The notes under the pieces were generated by a model, which was not told the origin of the DNA, ran no database searches, and worked only from the letters and a program-made list of their open reading frames with translations. The position numbers were made by a program, and so were the translations under genes. Source: an uncultured Aquimarina sp. (lineage in GTDB: Bacteria > Bacteroidota > Bacteroidia > Flavobacteriales > Flavobacteriaceae). From it: a stretch of DNA of 64,000 nucleotides. Below are positions 25,199 through 32,200 of the stretch, in pieces (positions within the stretch are counted from its first letter, which is position 1; each line of letters opens with the position of its first letter). The stretch spans positions 186,001 to 250,000 of the forward strand of contig CANLYR010000001.1 in the NCBI GenBank assembly GCA_947495425.1, read 5' to 3'.

Positions 25199-26614
25199 AT
25201 GGCAACAAATAATTCCTATACACCCACAGAAGTACAACAATGGAATAGACTAACCTGTGATGCTATACATTATGTGGGAATGCCACCTACGGTGGCTGCA
25301 CGAGCATTGGCTATGGTGCATACGGCCATGTATGATGCCTGGACCAACTACAATGATGATGGTGATGAGGTGAGTACCACTACAGGAGCACGCTTACAAC
25401 GACCAAGTAGTGAATGCACAACCAGAAATCGAGAAGCAGCATATAGCCATGCAGCCTACACGGTACTGCAAGAACTATTTTGGCTAGACCTGCCAGCAGA
25501 AAAGAAAAATATGTTCCGGGATTTTATGTGCGAATGTGATTTTGATCCCGATGACAAAAACCTCGAACCTAATAATCCTTCGGGCTTAGGGAACCTTTGT
25601 GGGAAATTGATTATCGATTGCAGATCAGGAGATCGTGCCAATAAGTACGCTACACTAGAAGATGGGCGTTATTCAGATTTTAGTAACTACTGCCCGGTAA
25701 ATCCACCGGTGCCACAACCGCTAAAACACGAAGATCGCTGGCAACCACAATTGGTAAATCATAAACCACAAGTATTCTTAACCGCACATTGGGGATTAGT
25801 AAAACCTTTTGCACTCTCATGGCCGGGACAGTTTAGACCGCCATCTCCCGTAGCATGCAATGAAAAAGAATACAAACATCAGGCAGATATGGTACTAGAA
25901 TATAGTGCATGCCTTACCGATGAGCAAAAATTAATTGCAGAGTTTTGGGCAGGGATGCATGAAGATAAATTTGTAGACTCACCAAAAGATGGTGATCCTA
26001 ACCGCACTGCCACACCACCAGAACAATGTTGTCGCCAGGCACGGTATTTATCTAGAATGTACAAACATAAAAATGCATTTGATATCAAAATGTTTTTTGC
26101 CTTGTCTAATGCGTTGTTGGATGCTGGGATTGCAGCCTGGGATAGTAAAGTCTACTATGACTACGTGCGACCTATATCGGCAATACGCGAACTATATAGA
26201 AAAAAAACCATCAAAGCCTGGGGCGGTCCCTGCGAAGGAACCAAAGATATAGAAGGTGAAGATTGGGTGCCGTATATCCCCACACCACCATTTGCAGAAT
26301 ATGTATCTGGGCATAGTACATTTAGTGCAGCAGCAGAAGAGGTATTGTCTAGTTTTTGTAACGGTGGAAAATACGGAGAATCGGTTACCATACCCAAAGG
26401 AGGGTCTAAAATTGAACCCGATTGCACTCCTTGTGAAGAGATCACACTCGACTGGAAAATGCTAAAGAGTGCTGCTGATGAAGCAGGAATCTCCAGATTA
26501 TACGGAGGCATTCACTTTAAAGATGGCGATATGGAAGGACGCAAACTAGGAAGCAAAGTAGGATGCGAAGTATGGGATAAAGTATGCCAATATTTTAATG
26601 CAGAACTGGGGTAA
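25199..26614 (+). CDS. Vanadium-dependent haloperoxidase (PAP2 superfamily)
   Basis: This 471-aa protein carries the complete vanadate-binding signature of vanadium haloperoxidases. Seen are K317 with R324-P325 (K-x6-RP), S370-G371-H372 (SGH) and S432-R433 with H439 (SR-x5-H). The N-terminal part (VQQWNRLTCDAIHYVG; ALAMVHTAMYDAW) is also typical of bacterial members. Such enzymes use hydrogen peroxide and vanadate to oxidise halides or act on organic substrates. No signal peptide is visible, unlike many secreted members. Vanadium haloperoxidases and acid phosphatases share this site, so the substrate is uncertain. The gene sits inside the eCIS cluster, between the cargo/immunity pair and ParA, raising the possibility that it is cargo. 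Confidence 0.92.
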   Translation: MATNNSYTPTEVQQWNRLTCDAIHYVGMPPTVAARALAMVHTAMYDAWTNYNDDGDEVSTTTGARLQRPSSECTTRNREAAYSHAAYTVLQELFWLDLPAEKKNMFRDFMCECDFDPDDKNLEPNNPSGLGNLCGKLIIDCRSGDRANKYATLEDGRYSDFSNYCPVNPPVPQPLKHEDRWQPQLVNHKPQVFLTAHWGLVKPFALSWPGQFRPPSPVACNEKEYKHQADMVLEYSACLTDEQKLIAEFWAGMHEDKFVDSPKDGDPNRTATPPEQCCRQARYLSRMYKHKNAFDIKMFFALSNALLDAGIAAWDSKVYYDYVRPISAIRELYRKKTIKAWGGPCEGTKDIEGEDWVPYIPTPPFAEYVSGHSTFSAAAEEVLSSFCNGGKYGESVTIPKGGSKIEPDCTPCEEITLDWKMLKSAADEAGISRLYGGIHFKDGDMEGRKLGSKVGCEVWDKVCQYFNAELG

Positions 26615-26621
26615 TTAATAA

Positions 26622-26746
26622 GCTCCCTCTATTGTGGGAGAGGGTTGGGGTGAGGGCAAATTAAGTTGTCTTTGCCTAAACAAAACCAAAAATAATGAGT
26701 AAATTATATATGCTAATTAATAAAATTCCCCTCTAGGGGTTAGGGT
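26622..26746. repeat. Short intergenic repeat/hairpin elements
   Basis: Two GC-rich short elements lie between the haloperoxidase and parA. One at about 26622-26658 has an inverted CTCCCTCT / GGGAGAGGG pair followed by TTGGGGTGAGGG. The other at about 26728-26746 has CCCCTCTAGGGG. Similar CCCTC/GAGGG palindromes occur as dispersed intergenic repeats in many bacterial genomes. They could also act as weak terminators, although no T-tract follows. Confidence 0.45.
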
Positions 26747-26750
26747 GCTC

Positions 26751-27512
26751 ATGAAAGTAATCTCAATAGCAAATTTTAAAGGAGGAGTGGGTAAAACCAC
26801 TACGGCAATTAATCTGGCTGCAGGACTGAAAAAGAAAGGTAAAAAAGTATTGTTGATCGATGTAGATCCGCAAGCAAATCTTACGCAGTCTCTGGGCATC
26901 ACAGATACTATTGAGGATTCAGTGTATACGGTCTTACACAAAGAAGCTTTTGGTGAAAAAACTAAGATCACCGATGTGATGATTACTGCGTCGGGATTAG
27001 ACGTGATCCCTTCTTCTCTTGATTTGGCAGGAGCCGAATTAGAATTAGCAAGTGTGTACGGTCGTGAACAAATACTTTCGCAGTTAATTAAACCTTTAAA
27101 AGGCTATGATTTTGTGTTTATAGATTGCCCGCCATCAATGGGCATGTTAACCGTTAATGCATTGGTGAGTAGTGATTTTGTGCTCATCCCACTACAGGCA
27201 GAATTTTTACCGCTAAAAGGAGTACGAAGTTTTTTAAGCCACCTAGAATTAGTTAAGAAACTAAACAAACAAATAAAATTATTAGGGTTTGTACTTACCA
27301 AGTATGATTACCGAAAAAAGATGAACCAGCAGGTAAAGCAAGACCTCGAGGATGAATTTTCTAAGAAAATGATCTTTAAGACGCATATTCGAAGCAATAT
27401 TGCCTTAGCTAATGCCCAGGAAAAGGGTAGGGATATTTTTAAATATGATAAAAACTCAAACGGAGCAGAAGATTACAATAAACTAACTGTAGAGTTTTTA
27501 TCAAAATTTTAG
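26751..27512 (+). CDS. ParA/MinD-family ATPase in eCIS cluster
   Basis: This 253-aa Walker-type ATPase starts MKVISIANFKGGVGKTTTA: the deviant Walker A motif at residues 10-17 has the signature lysine K10. A second motif (IDVDPQANLTQSLG) follows at about 38-52, and the FIDCPPS motif (Walker B region) lies at about 122. ParA proteins position plasmids, chromosomes or protein cargos on nucleoid or membrane. The frame extends to a GTG at 26745, but the ATG at 26751 gives the family N-terminus. No parB or partition site is seen next to it. The following gene (20 bp downstream) encodes an eCIS_core protein, so a role in positioning or segregating injection particles is a reasonable inference. Confidence 0.94.
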   Translation: MKVISIANFKGGVGKTTTAINLAAGLKKKGKKVLLIDVDPQANLTQSLGITDTIEDSVYTVLHKEAFGEKTKITDVMITASGLDVIPSSLDLAGAELELASVYGREQILSQLIKPLKGYDFVFIDCPPSMGMLTVNALVSSDFVLIPLQAEFLPLKGVRSFLSHLELVKKLNKQIKLLGFVLTKYDYRKKMNQQVKQDLEDEFSKKMIFKTHIRSNIALANAQEKGRDIFKYDKNSNGAEDYNKLTVEFLSKF

Positions 27513-27532
27513 TGAATTAAAAATGTAGAAAG

Positions 27533-28450
27533 ATGAAAAATGTATTTTCAAAGAGTCGTAGAAAAAATCCACATGGTAATGAAGGGAAAGAAAACAAGGA
27601 AGCTCCTTTCTTTTCAAAGGAAAGCAAACAACCTTTTTTTAATGTTGCTAATGGTAGTGCAGTACAAACCAAATTAGCGATAGGGCAGCCAGGAGACAAA
27701 TATGAAAAAGAGGCAGATAGTATGGCAGATGCGGCAGTGAGTAACGCATCAAAACCAGAAATACAACATAAAGAGATTAGTAGTATACAGCGAGAATCAT
27801 TGGTAACGCCACAAGAAGAAGAAAAATTAGGTACTGCCGAGCAACGTATGGAAGAGGATAAATTGGTACAGGAAAAGCCAGAAATTCAAAAGATGGGAGG
27901 CGAAGAAGAAGAATTGCAAGCAAAGCCTGAGATCCAAAGAATGGGACAAGAGGAAGAAGAACCTATACAAATGATGGGACAAGAGGAAGAAGAACCTGTG
28001 CAAATGAAGAGCGAAGAAGAGGAAAAATCTATACAAATGATGGGACAAGAAGAAGAATCTGTACAAATGATGGGCGAAGAAGAGGAAGAAGTACAAGCGA
28101 AACACAATCCTAATGCGAATAAACGAACTGCTAGTACGCGATTGTCAAATGATATTAAAGAAAAATCAGGAAAAGGGAAACCGTTATCCAAAAATGTAAA
28201 AGCAGAAATGGAAAACTCTTTTGGTCGTGATTTTAGTGGTGTCAATATTCATACAGATCAAGAAGCAGCACAAATGAATAAAGTGTTAGGTGCACAGGCG
28301 TTTACCCATGGTGATGATATCTACTTTAATTCAGGAAAATATAGCCCGGATTCAAGCGAAGGCAAACGATTATTAGCACATGAGCTTACACATACAATTC
28401 AGCAAAAAGGAGAAAAAAAGAATAAAAAATCAGGTAACGACCTAGCATAA
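27533..28450 (+). CDS. Short eCIS_core (DUF4157) protein with Glu-rich repeats (305 aa)
   Basis: This protein shares with the 1054-aa cargo an N-terminal PFF...PFF region, the phrase KLAIGQPGDKYEKEAD and an eCIS_core domain at about residues 200-295 (FGRDFSGVNIHTD; AFTHGDDIYFN; HELTHTIQQ). Between them, about residues 117-188, lie short repeats of the type IQMMGQEEEEP, which make a very acidic linker. No toxin domain follows: the protein ends 13 residues after the core. It could be a stand-alone protease-like effector, an adaptor or a cargo-loading factor. It is flanked by parA and the AAA+ ATPase on the same strand with gaps of about 20 bp, suggesting one operon. Confidence 0.88.
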   Translation: MKNVFSKSRRKNPHGNEGKENKEAPFFSKESKQPFFNVANGSAVQTKLAIGQPGDKYEKEADSMADAAVSNASKPEIQHKEISSIQRESLVTPQEEEKLGTAEQRMEEDKLVQEKPEIQKMGGEEEELQAKPEIQRMGQEEEEPIQMMGQEEEEPVQMKSEEEEKSIQMMGQEEESVQMMGEEEEEVQAKHNPNANKRTASTRLSNDIKEKSGKGKPLSKNVKAEMENSFGRDFSGVNIHTDQEAAQMNKVLGAQAFTHGDDIYFNSGKYSPDSSEGKRLLAHELTHTIQQKGEKKNKKSGNDLA

Positions 28451-28469
28451 CTAATATTGATACAATTGT

Positions 28470-29786
28470 ATGAATACCACTATTGAATTTGAATATCTTA
28501 AAGAACTAATCCAGCATCGTTTAGATACATATTTTAATATAGAGAACAATACCGTTGCCCCAGAAATGCCTCAATATAGTAAATGGGGTTTATTTGTTCC
28601 TGAAATGTTTGAAAAAGCAGAATTAAATGATGAAGAAAAAACAATAGTATTGCTAGCATTATGCCCACATATACATAGTAACTTGTTAGATAGTATCATT
28701 CAAAATAAATTGTCTTCTACAGGTGATTTTCCGCAATTGGGAGGATTAAGAGGTAAAAATTTCAGAGGTTTTTTGCCTACTGGTGAGACGTCTTTGTTTT
28801 TATTGGCAGGAGATGATATAGAGAAGAGAAAAGAGATTCTGGAAGTTTTTAATTCAGATCATTTTTTTGCAAGGCATCGTATTCTTTGGTTAGAAGAACC
28901 TCCCGAAGGTGAGCCTAGAATGAGTGGTAAAATTGTGTTTTCACAAGAGTACGTAGAGCTTTTGACCTTAGGTAAGGTGAGTAAGCCCGCTTTTAGCATG
29001 AAATTTCCGGCAGAAATCATAGAAACAGAAATGCAATGGGAAGATTTGGTGCTAAATGAAGAAACGTACAAACAGATTCAAGAATTGCAAACCTGGATTA
29101 CTCACGGCGATACATTGCTTCATGATTGGGGGATGTCTAAAAAACTGAAACCCGGGTATAGAGCATTGTTTCATGGTCCCCCGGGAACAGGAAAGACATT
29201 AACAGCCAACTTATTAGGGAAATATACGGGCAAAGACGTATACAAGATTGATCTTTCTATGGTGGTGTCTAAGTTTATAGGAGAGACAGAAAAAAATTTA
29301 GCAAATTTGTTGGCTAAAGCAGAAAAAACAGAAAACATCCTCTTTTTTGATGAAGCCGATGCCTTATTCGGGAAACGAACAAATGTTAGAGATGCCCACG
29401 ATAAATATGCGAATCAAGAAGTATCGTATTTATTGCAAAGAATAGAAAGCTATAAAGGATTGGTGATTCTGGCTTCAAATCTCAAAAGTAATATAGATGA
29501 TGCTTTTGTAAGACGTTTTCAATCTATTATCCATTTTCCACTCCCTAAAATGTCAGAACGATTAGCCATCTGGAAAAAAGCGTTTCCCAAGACAGTACGA
29601 TTTCATGCTGATGTTGATTTTGTTCAGATCGCTCAACGTTATGAACTATCTGGTGCCGAGATCATGAATATTGTTCAATATGCATGTTTATGCTCTTTAA
29701 ACGCCAATAAGAAAACGATTTATCAATCTGATGTGATACATGGTATCCAGAGAGAGTTTCAAAAAGGTGGAAGAGTAATGAGATGA
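28470..29786 (+). CDS. eCIS AAA+ ATPase (Afp15/Pvc15-like)
   Basis: This 438-aa ATPase is the conserved AAA+ member of eCIS clusters, thought to assist particle assembly or cargo loading. Walker A is GPPGTGKT at residues 236-243, Walker B FFDEAD with D294-E295, and the arginine-finger region VRRFQS lies near 347-352. The N-terminal 200 residues form the non-catalytic domain typical of this subfamily. It ends the plus-strand run of eCIS genes; the next genes are convergent. It is unlike ClpV of canonical T6SS, which supports eCIS rather than classical T6SS. Confidence 0.94.
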   Translation: MNTTIEFEYLKELIQHRLDTYFNIENNTVAPEMPQYSKWGLFVPEMFEKAELNDEEKTIVLLALCPHIHSNLLDSIIQNKLSSTGDFPQLGGLRGKNFRGFLPTGETSLFLLAGDDIEKRKEILEVFNSDHFFARHRILWLEEPPEGEPRMSGKIVFSQEYVELLTLGKVSKPAFSMKFPAEIIETEMQWEDLVLNEETYKQIQELQTWITHGDTLLHDWGMSKKLKPGYRALFHGPPGTGKTLTANLLGKYTGKDVYKIDLSMVVSKFIGETEKNLANLLAKAEKTENILFFDEADALFGKRTNVRDAHDKYANQEVSYLLQRIESYKGLVILASNLKSNIDDAFVRRFQSIIHFPLPKMSERLAIWKKAFPKTVRFHADVDFVQIAQRYELSGAEIMNIVQYACLCSLNANKKTIYQSDVIHGIQREFQKGGRVMR

Positions 29787-29817
29787 TTTTTTGAACCTAT
29801 CTTTGGTAAGAGGTAGG

Positions 29818-30366
29818 CTAAAGCGATACTCCAACAATTACACCGATTCCCACTCCGCCAATGGCAAAAAGTATTTTTTCAAAAGCACTTTTTCTGCGCT
29901 GTCTTTTAGTGTTTTTTTCAACGATTTCTAAGCTATTGGTGGCTTTTTCTAGGCTATTGATTGTATAATCCAAGACCTTTTGTGTATTGGATAAGGTTGC
30001 TTGCGTTCTTTCGTAAATAGCTTGGTCTAATTTGTCAGTTTCTTCAAAATTAATTTTTAGCTTGTTTTCAAGAGCTACATTGCGTTTTAAAGTTTTGGTA
30101 TAATTCTCCAAAAGAGTATTAGTCATTTCGTTTTTGTTTTTAGTGTCCTCATAAATTTTTCTTAGTGCAAAAAAGGATTGTTGATTAACAAGATAAATGT
30201 TTGAGGTACGAAATATGTACAAGCTGTCTTTTTTTACGGTTTGAGCTTTGCCCGTATAATTTTCGTAGGATGCAGGAATTTCTATAATACGTAAAGAATC
30301 TAAATCCTGTGCATTCGAAAAAGAAATGATCAAGAGTAGTGTAATAAGTGTATGTATGTTTTTCAT
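29818..30366 (-). CDS. Exported coiled-coil protein with C-terminal TM segment (182 aa)
   Basis: I recognise no family. The start at 30366 gives a clean signal peptide (MKNIHTLITLLLIISFSNAQ); a longer frame reaches 30441 but lacks a sensible N-terminus. The mature part is beta-like, then Glu/Lys/Asn-rich with coiled-coil character (residues 70-150). It ends in a basic stretch and a hydrophobic C-terminal segment (ILFAIGGVGIGVIVGVSL). It would therefore be periplasmic with a C-terminal membrane anchor. It lies downstream of another membrane coiled-coil gene (64 bp) and converges on the eCIS ATPase gene. Confidence 0.72.
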   Translation of the reverse strand: MKNIHTLITLLLIISFSNAQDLDSLRIIEIPASYENYTGKAQTVKKDSLYIFRTSNIYLVNQQSFFALRKIYEDTKNKNEMTNTLLENYTKTLKRNVALENKLKINFEETDKLDQAIYERTQATLSNTQKVLDYTINSLEKATNSLEIVEKNTKRQRRKSAFEKILFAIGGVGIGVIVGVSL

Positions 30367-30430
30367 GAGATTAAATTGTGAGTTGTTTTTTAGGAAACGA
30401 AAAGAAATAAGTATATAATATAAATACCGA

Positions 30431-30811
30431 TTAAATACCAAAAAGGCTATCTAATAATTTCTGTTCCATCTTAATTCTTATATTCGTTTCTTCTATCGAA
30501 TTTTTGATACTGGTTAGATCTTCCCAATCTTTCGCATTTTTTCTTTCGAACTCTAAAACTATAGAATCCCGTTTGTGGGTAATAAGATCTTTCTGAAGTT
30601 TTAATTTGCTTATTTCTTTTATAGAGGTTTTGAGATTAGCTTTAGTTACCGCCAAAGTATCTTTCGAGGTTTCTAATTCTTCGCGGGCTCTTTCAAGTTC
30701 AGACTTTATAATTTTCCAGTTAGATCCTGAGCTAAATGACATGTAACCAATAATGACTAAAAACAAAATAGCTACAATTTGTAGGATAGTATTAATGTTG
30801 CTGCTTTTCAT
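30431..30811 (-). CDS. Single-TM coiled-coil protein (126 aa)
   Basis: I recognise no family. One N-terminal TM segment (about residues 8-28, TILQIVAILFLVIIGYMSF) is followed by about 95 residues of Lys/Glu-rich coiled coil facing the periplasm. The layout resembles inner-membrane spanin-like (Rz) proteins, but layout alone does not prove this. It is the first gene of a minus-strand pair with the exported coiled-coil protein at 29818-30366. The pair next to an eCIS cluster could function in particle release or anchoring, or may be unrelated. Confidence 0.72.
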   Translation of the reverse strand: MKSSNINTILQIVAILFLVIIGYMSFSSGSNWKIIKSELERAREELETSKDTLAVTKANLKTSIKEISKLKLQKDLITHKRDSIVLEFERKNAKDWEDLTSIKNSIEETNIRIKMEQKLLDSLFGI

Positions 30812-31097
30812 GAGTTTTAAGTTGGTGATTCAATTCAAAAATTGAATTAATAAGTAAATTTAAGTATTTTATTTATTATAATTAAGGGGGATAAACCCCA
30901 AAAGTATAAGGAGCGCATTGTTCTTATTGGATTGTGTGTTTTGTATAATTCGGTTGCGGATTATTTTTTAGAAAGTGAAGTGTTTTTCTATAAAAATGGT
31001 TGTCGATATGGGTCACAACTTTTTGATAAGAATTTTTAAGTAATTTCTTCGTTCTTTTATTTAATTGTACATTAGCTCAACCTCAAAATTTTAAACT

Positions 31098-31682
31098 ATG
31101 TCAGAATTTTGGCTTTATGTTAAGCTTGGTTTTAGTCACGTATTAGATTGGAATGCGTATGACCATATTTTATTCTTAATTGTACTTACCGTTGGATATA
31201 CTTTTGATAACTGGAAACGAATTTTACTGTTAGTTTCGTTGTTTACATTAGGGCATACGATTTCCTTGTTTTTGGCAACGTATAATGTGGTTTCGGTAAA
31301 TTCGAGACTAGTCGAGTTTTTAATTCCTGTAACCATACTGGTAACAGCCATATTTAACGTCTTAACTTCTAAAAGTGGTTCTAAAAATAGTAAAGTAGGT
31401 GTGTTGTATGGCGCAACCATCTTTTTTGGATTGATACATGGATTAGGTTTTTCTAGTTATTTTAAAGCCATAAGCAGTAATGTTAGTGCCAAAATATTAC
31501 CTTTATTAGAGTTTGCCCTGGGTATAGAGCTCTCACAAATCATAGTGGTTATTATTGTCGTTTTGATTGGTTTTATTGCGCAAACATTTTTTAGATTCTC
31601 AAAGCGGGACTGGATTCTTATCGTTTCTTCAATTGTAATAGGAATGGTGATCCCAATGCTTATCGCCAATAAAATTTGGTAA
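31098..31682 (+). CDS. HupE/UreJ-family membrane protein
   Basis: This 194-aa integral membrane protein has about six TM segments and matches the second HupE/UreJ family. Key motifs are GFSHVLDWNAYDHILFL at the start, FTLGHTISL near residue 50, and FFGLIHGLGFSSYF near residue 115. The His/Asp residues are typical of metal (nickel-type) handling in relatives. In Bacteroidota such proteins are widespread and their substrate is uncharacterised; no hydrogenase or urease genes lie nearby. Confidence 0.88.
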   Translation: MSEFWLYVKLGFSHVLDWNAYDHILFLIVLTVGYTFDNWKRILLLVSLFTLGHTISLFLATYNVVSVNSRLVEFLIPVTILVTAIFNVLTSKSGSKNSKVGVLYGATIFFGLIHGLGFSSYFKAISSNVSAKILPLLEFALGIELSQIIVVIIVVLIGFIAQTFFRFSKRDWILIVSSIVIGMVIPMLIANKIW

Positions 31683-31702
31683 TTAAGTATTGATTTGAGT
31701 TG

Positions 31703-31740
31703 TATTTGCCACATGGTAATAATATATTCGTACTTTGATT
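31703..31740 (+). promoter_or_regulatory. Possible promoter of the dCMP deaminase operon
   Basis: A TTG at 31706-31708 and TACTTTG at 31731-31737, 22 bases apart, resemble a flavobacterial promoter (TTG ... TAnnTTTG) one base short in the second box. It lies 30 bases before the chosen ATG of the dCMP deaminase gene, which is why I prefer that ATG over the TTG at 31739 that would overlap the promoter. Confidence 0.3.
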
Positions 31741-31768
31741 GTTAAGAATATATATTGCATTCTGCCCT

Positions 31769-32200
31769 ATGTCTAAAAAAAAACAGCTTAAGTATGATAA
31801 AGCTTATCTTAGGATAGCAAGAGAGTGGAGTAAATTGTCCCATTGCGAACGAAGAAAAGTCGGGGCAGTTATTGTAAAGGATAGAATGATTATCTCAGAT
31901 GGATTTAATGGAACCCCGACAGGTTTTGAAAACCCATGTGAGGACGAAGAAGGATATACGAAGTGGTATGTACTGCATGCAGAGGCAAACGCAATCTCAA
32001 AAGTTGCTTCATCTACACAATCTTGTAGAAACGCTACTTTGTACATTACATTATCACCATGTAAAGAGTGTAGTAAATTGATTCACCAAGCTGGAATAAA
32101 GCGTATTGTGTATCAGACAGATTATAAAGATAATTCGGGTTTAACATTTCTTGCTAAAGCCGGAGTAGAAATAGAACAGATTACGGATTTAGAAGAGTAA
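31769..32200 (+). CDS. dCMP deaminase family protein
   Basis: This 143-aa zinc-dependent cytidine/deoxycytidylate deaminase probably converts dCMP to dUMP for thymidylate synthesis. The zinc site is complete: H70-A-E72 (HAEAN) and P-C98-x-x-C101 (PCKEC). Also typical is the GFNGTPTGFENPCED segment with C57 in the nucleotide-binding region. The frame extends to a TTG at 31739, but the ATG at 31769 gives the canonical MSKKKQLKYDKAYL start. Its stop codon overlaps the start of the S41 protease gene by one base (TAATG), so the two are translationally coupled. Confidence 0.93.
   Translation: MSKKKQLKYDKAYLRIAREWSKLSHCERRKVGAVIVKDRMIISDGFNGTPTGFENPCEDEEGYTKWYVLHAEANAISKVASSTQSCRNATLYITLSPCKECSKLIHQAGIKRIVYQTDYKDNSGLTFLAKAGVEIEQITDLEE

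Noticed and set aside
24894-25200. Two overlapping minus-strand ORFs through the repeat island
   Set aside because: They are open mainly because of the 42-bp repeats; their translation is Pro/Tyr/Ser-rich, and one merely runs into the haloperoxidase start. The forward frame gives the more regular 14-residue pattern.
27827-28245. Minus-strand ORFs rich in Phe/Leu/His/Ser under the Glu-rich repeats
   Set aside because: Antisense of the GAA-rich repeats; no independent support.
29791-29817. Hairpin between the AAA+ ATPase gene and the convergent gene as terminator
   Set aside because: Only a 7-bp stem with a G-T pair and no T-tract.
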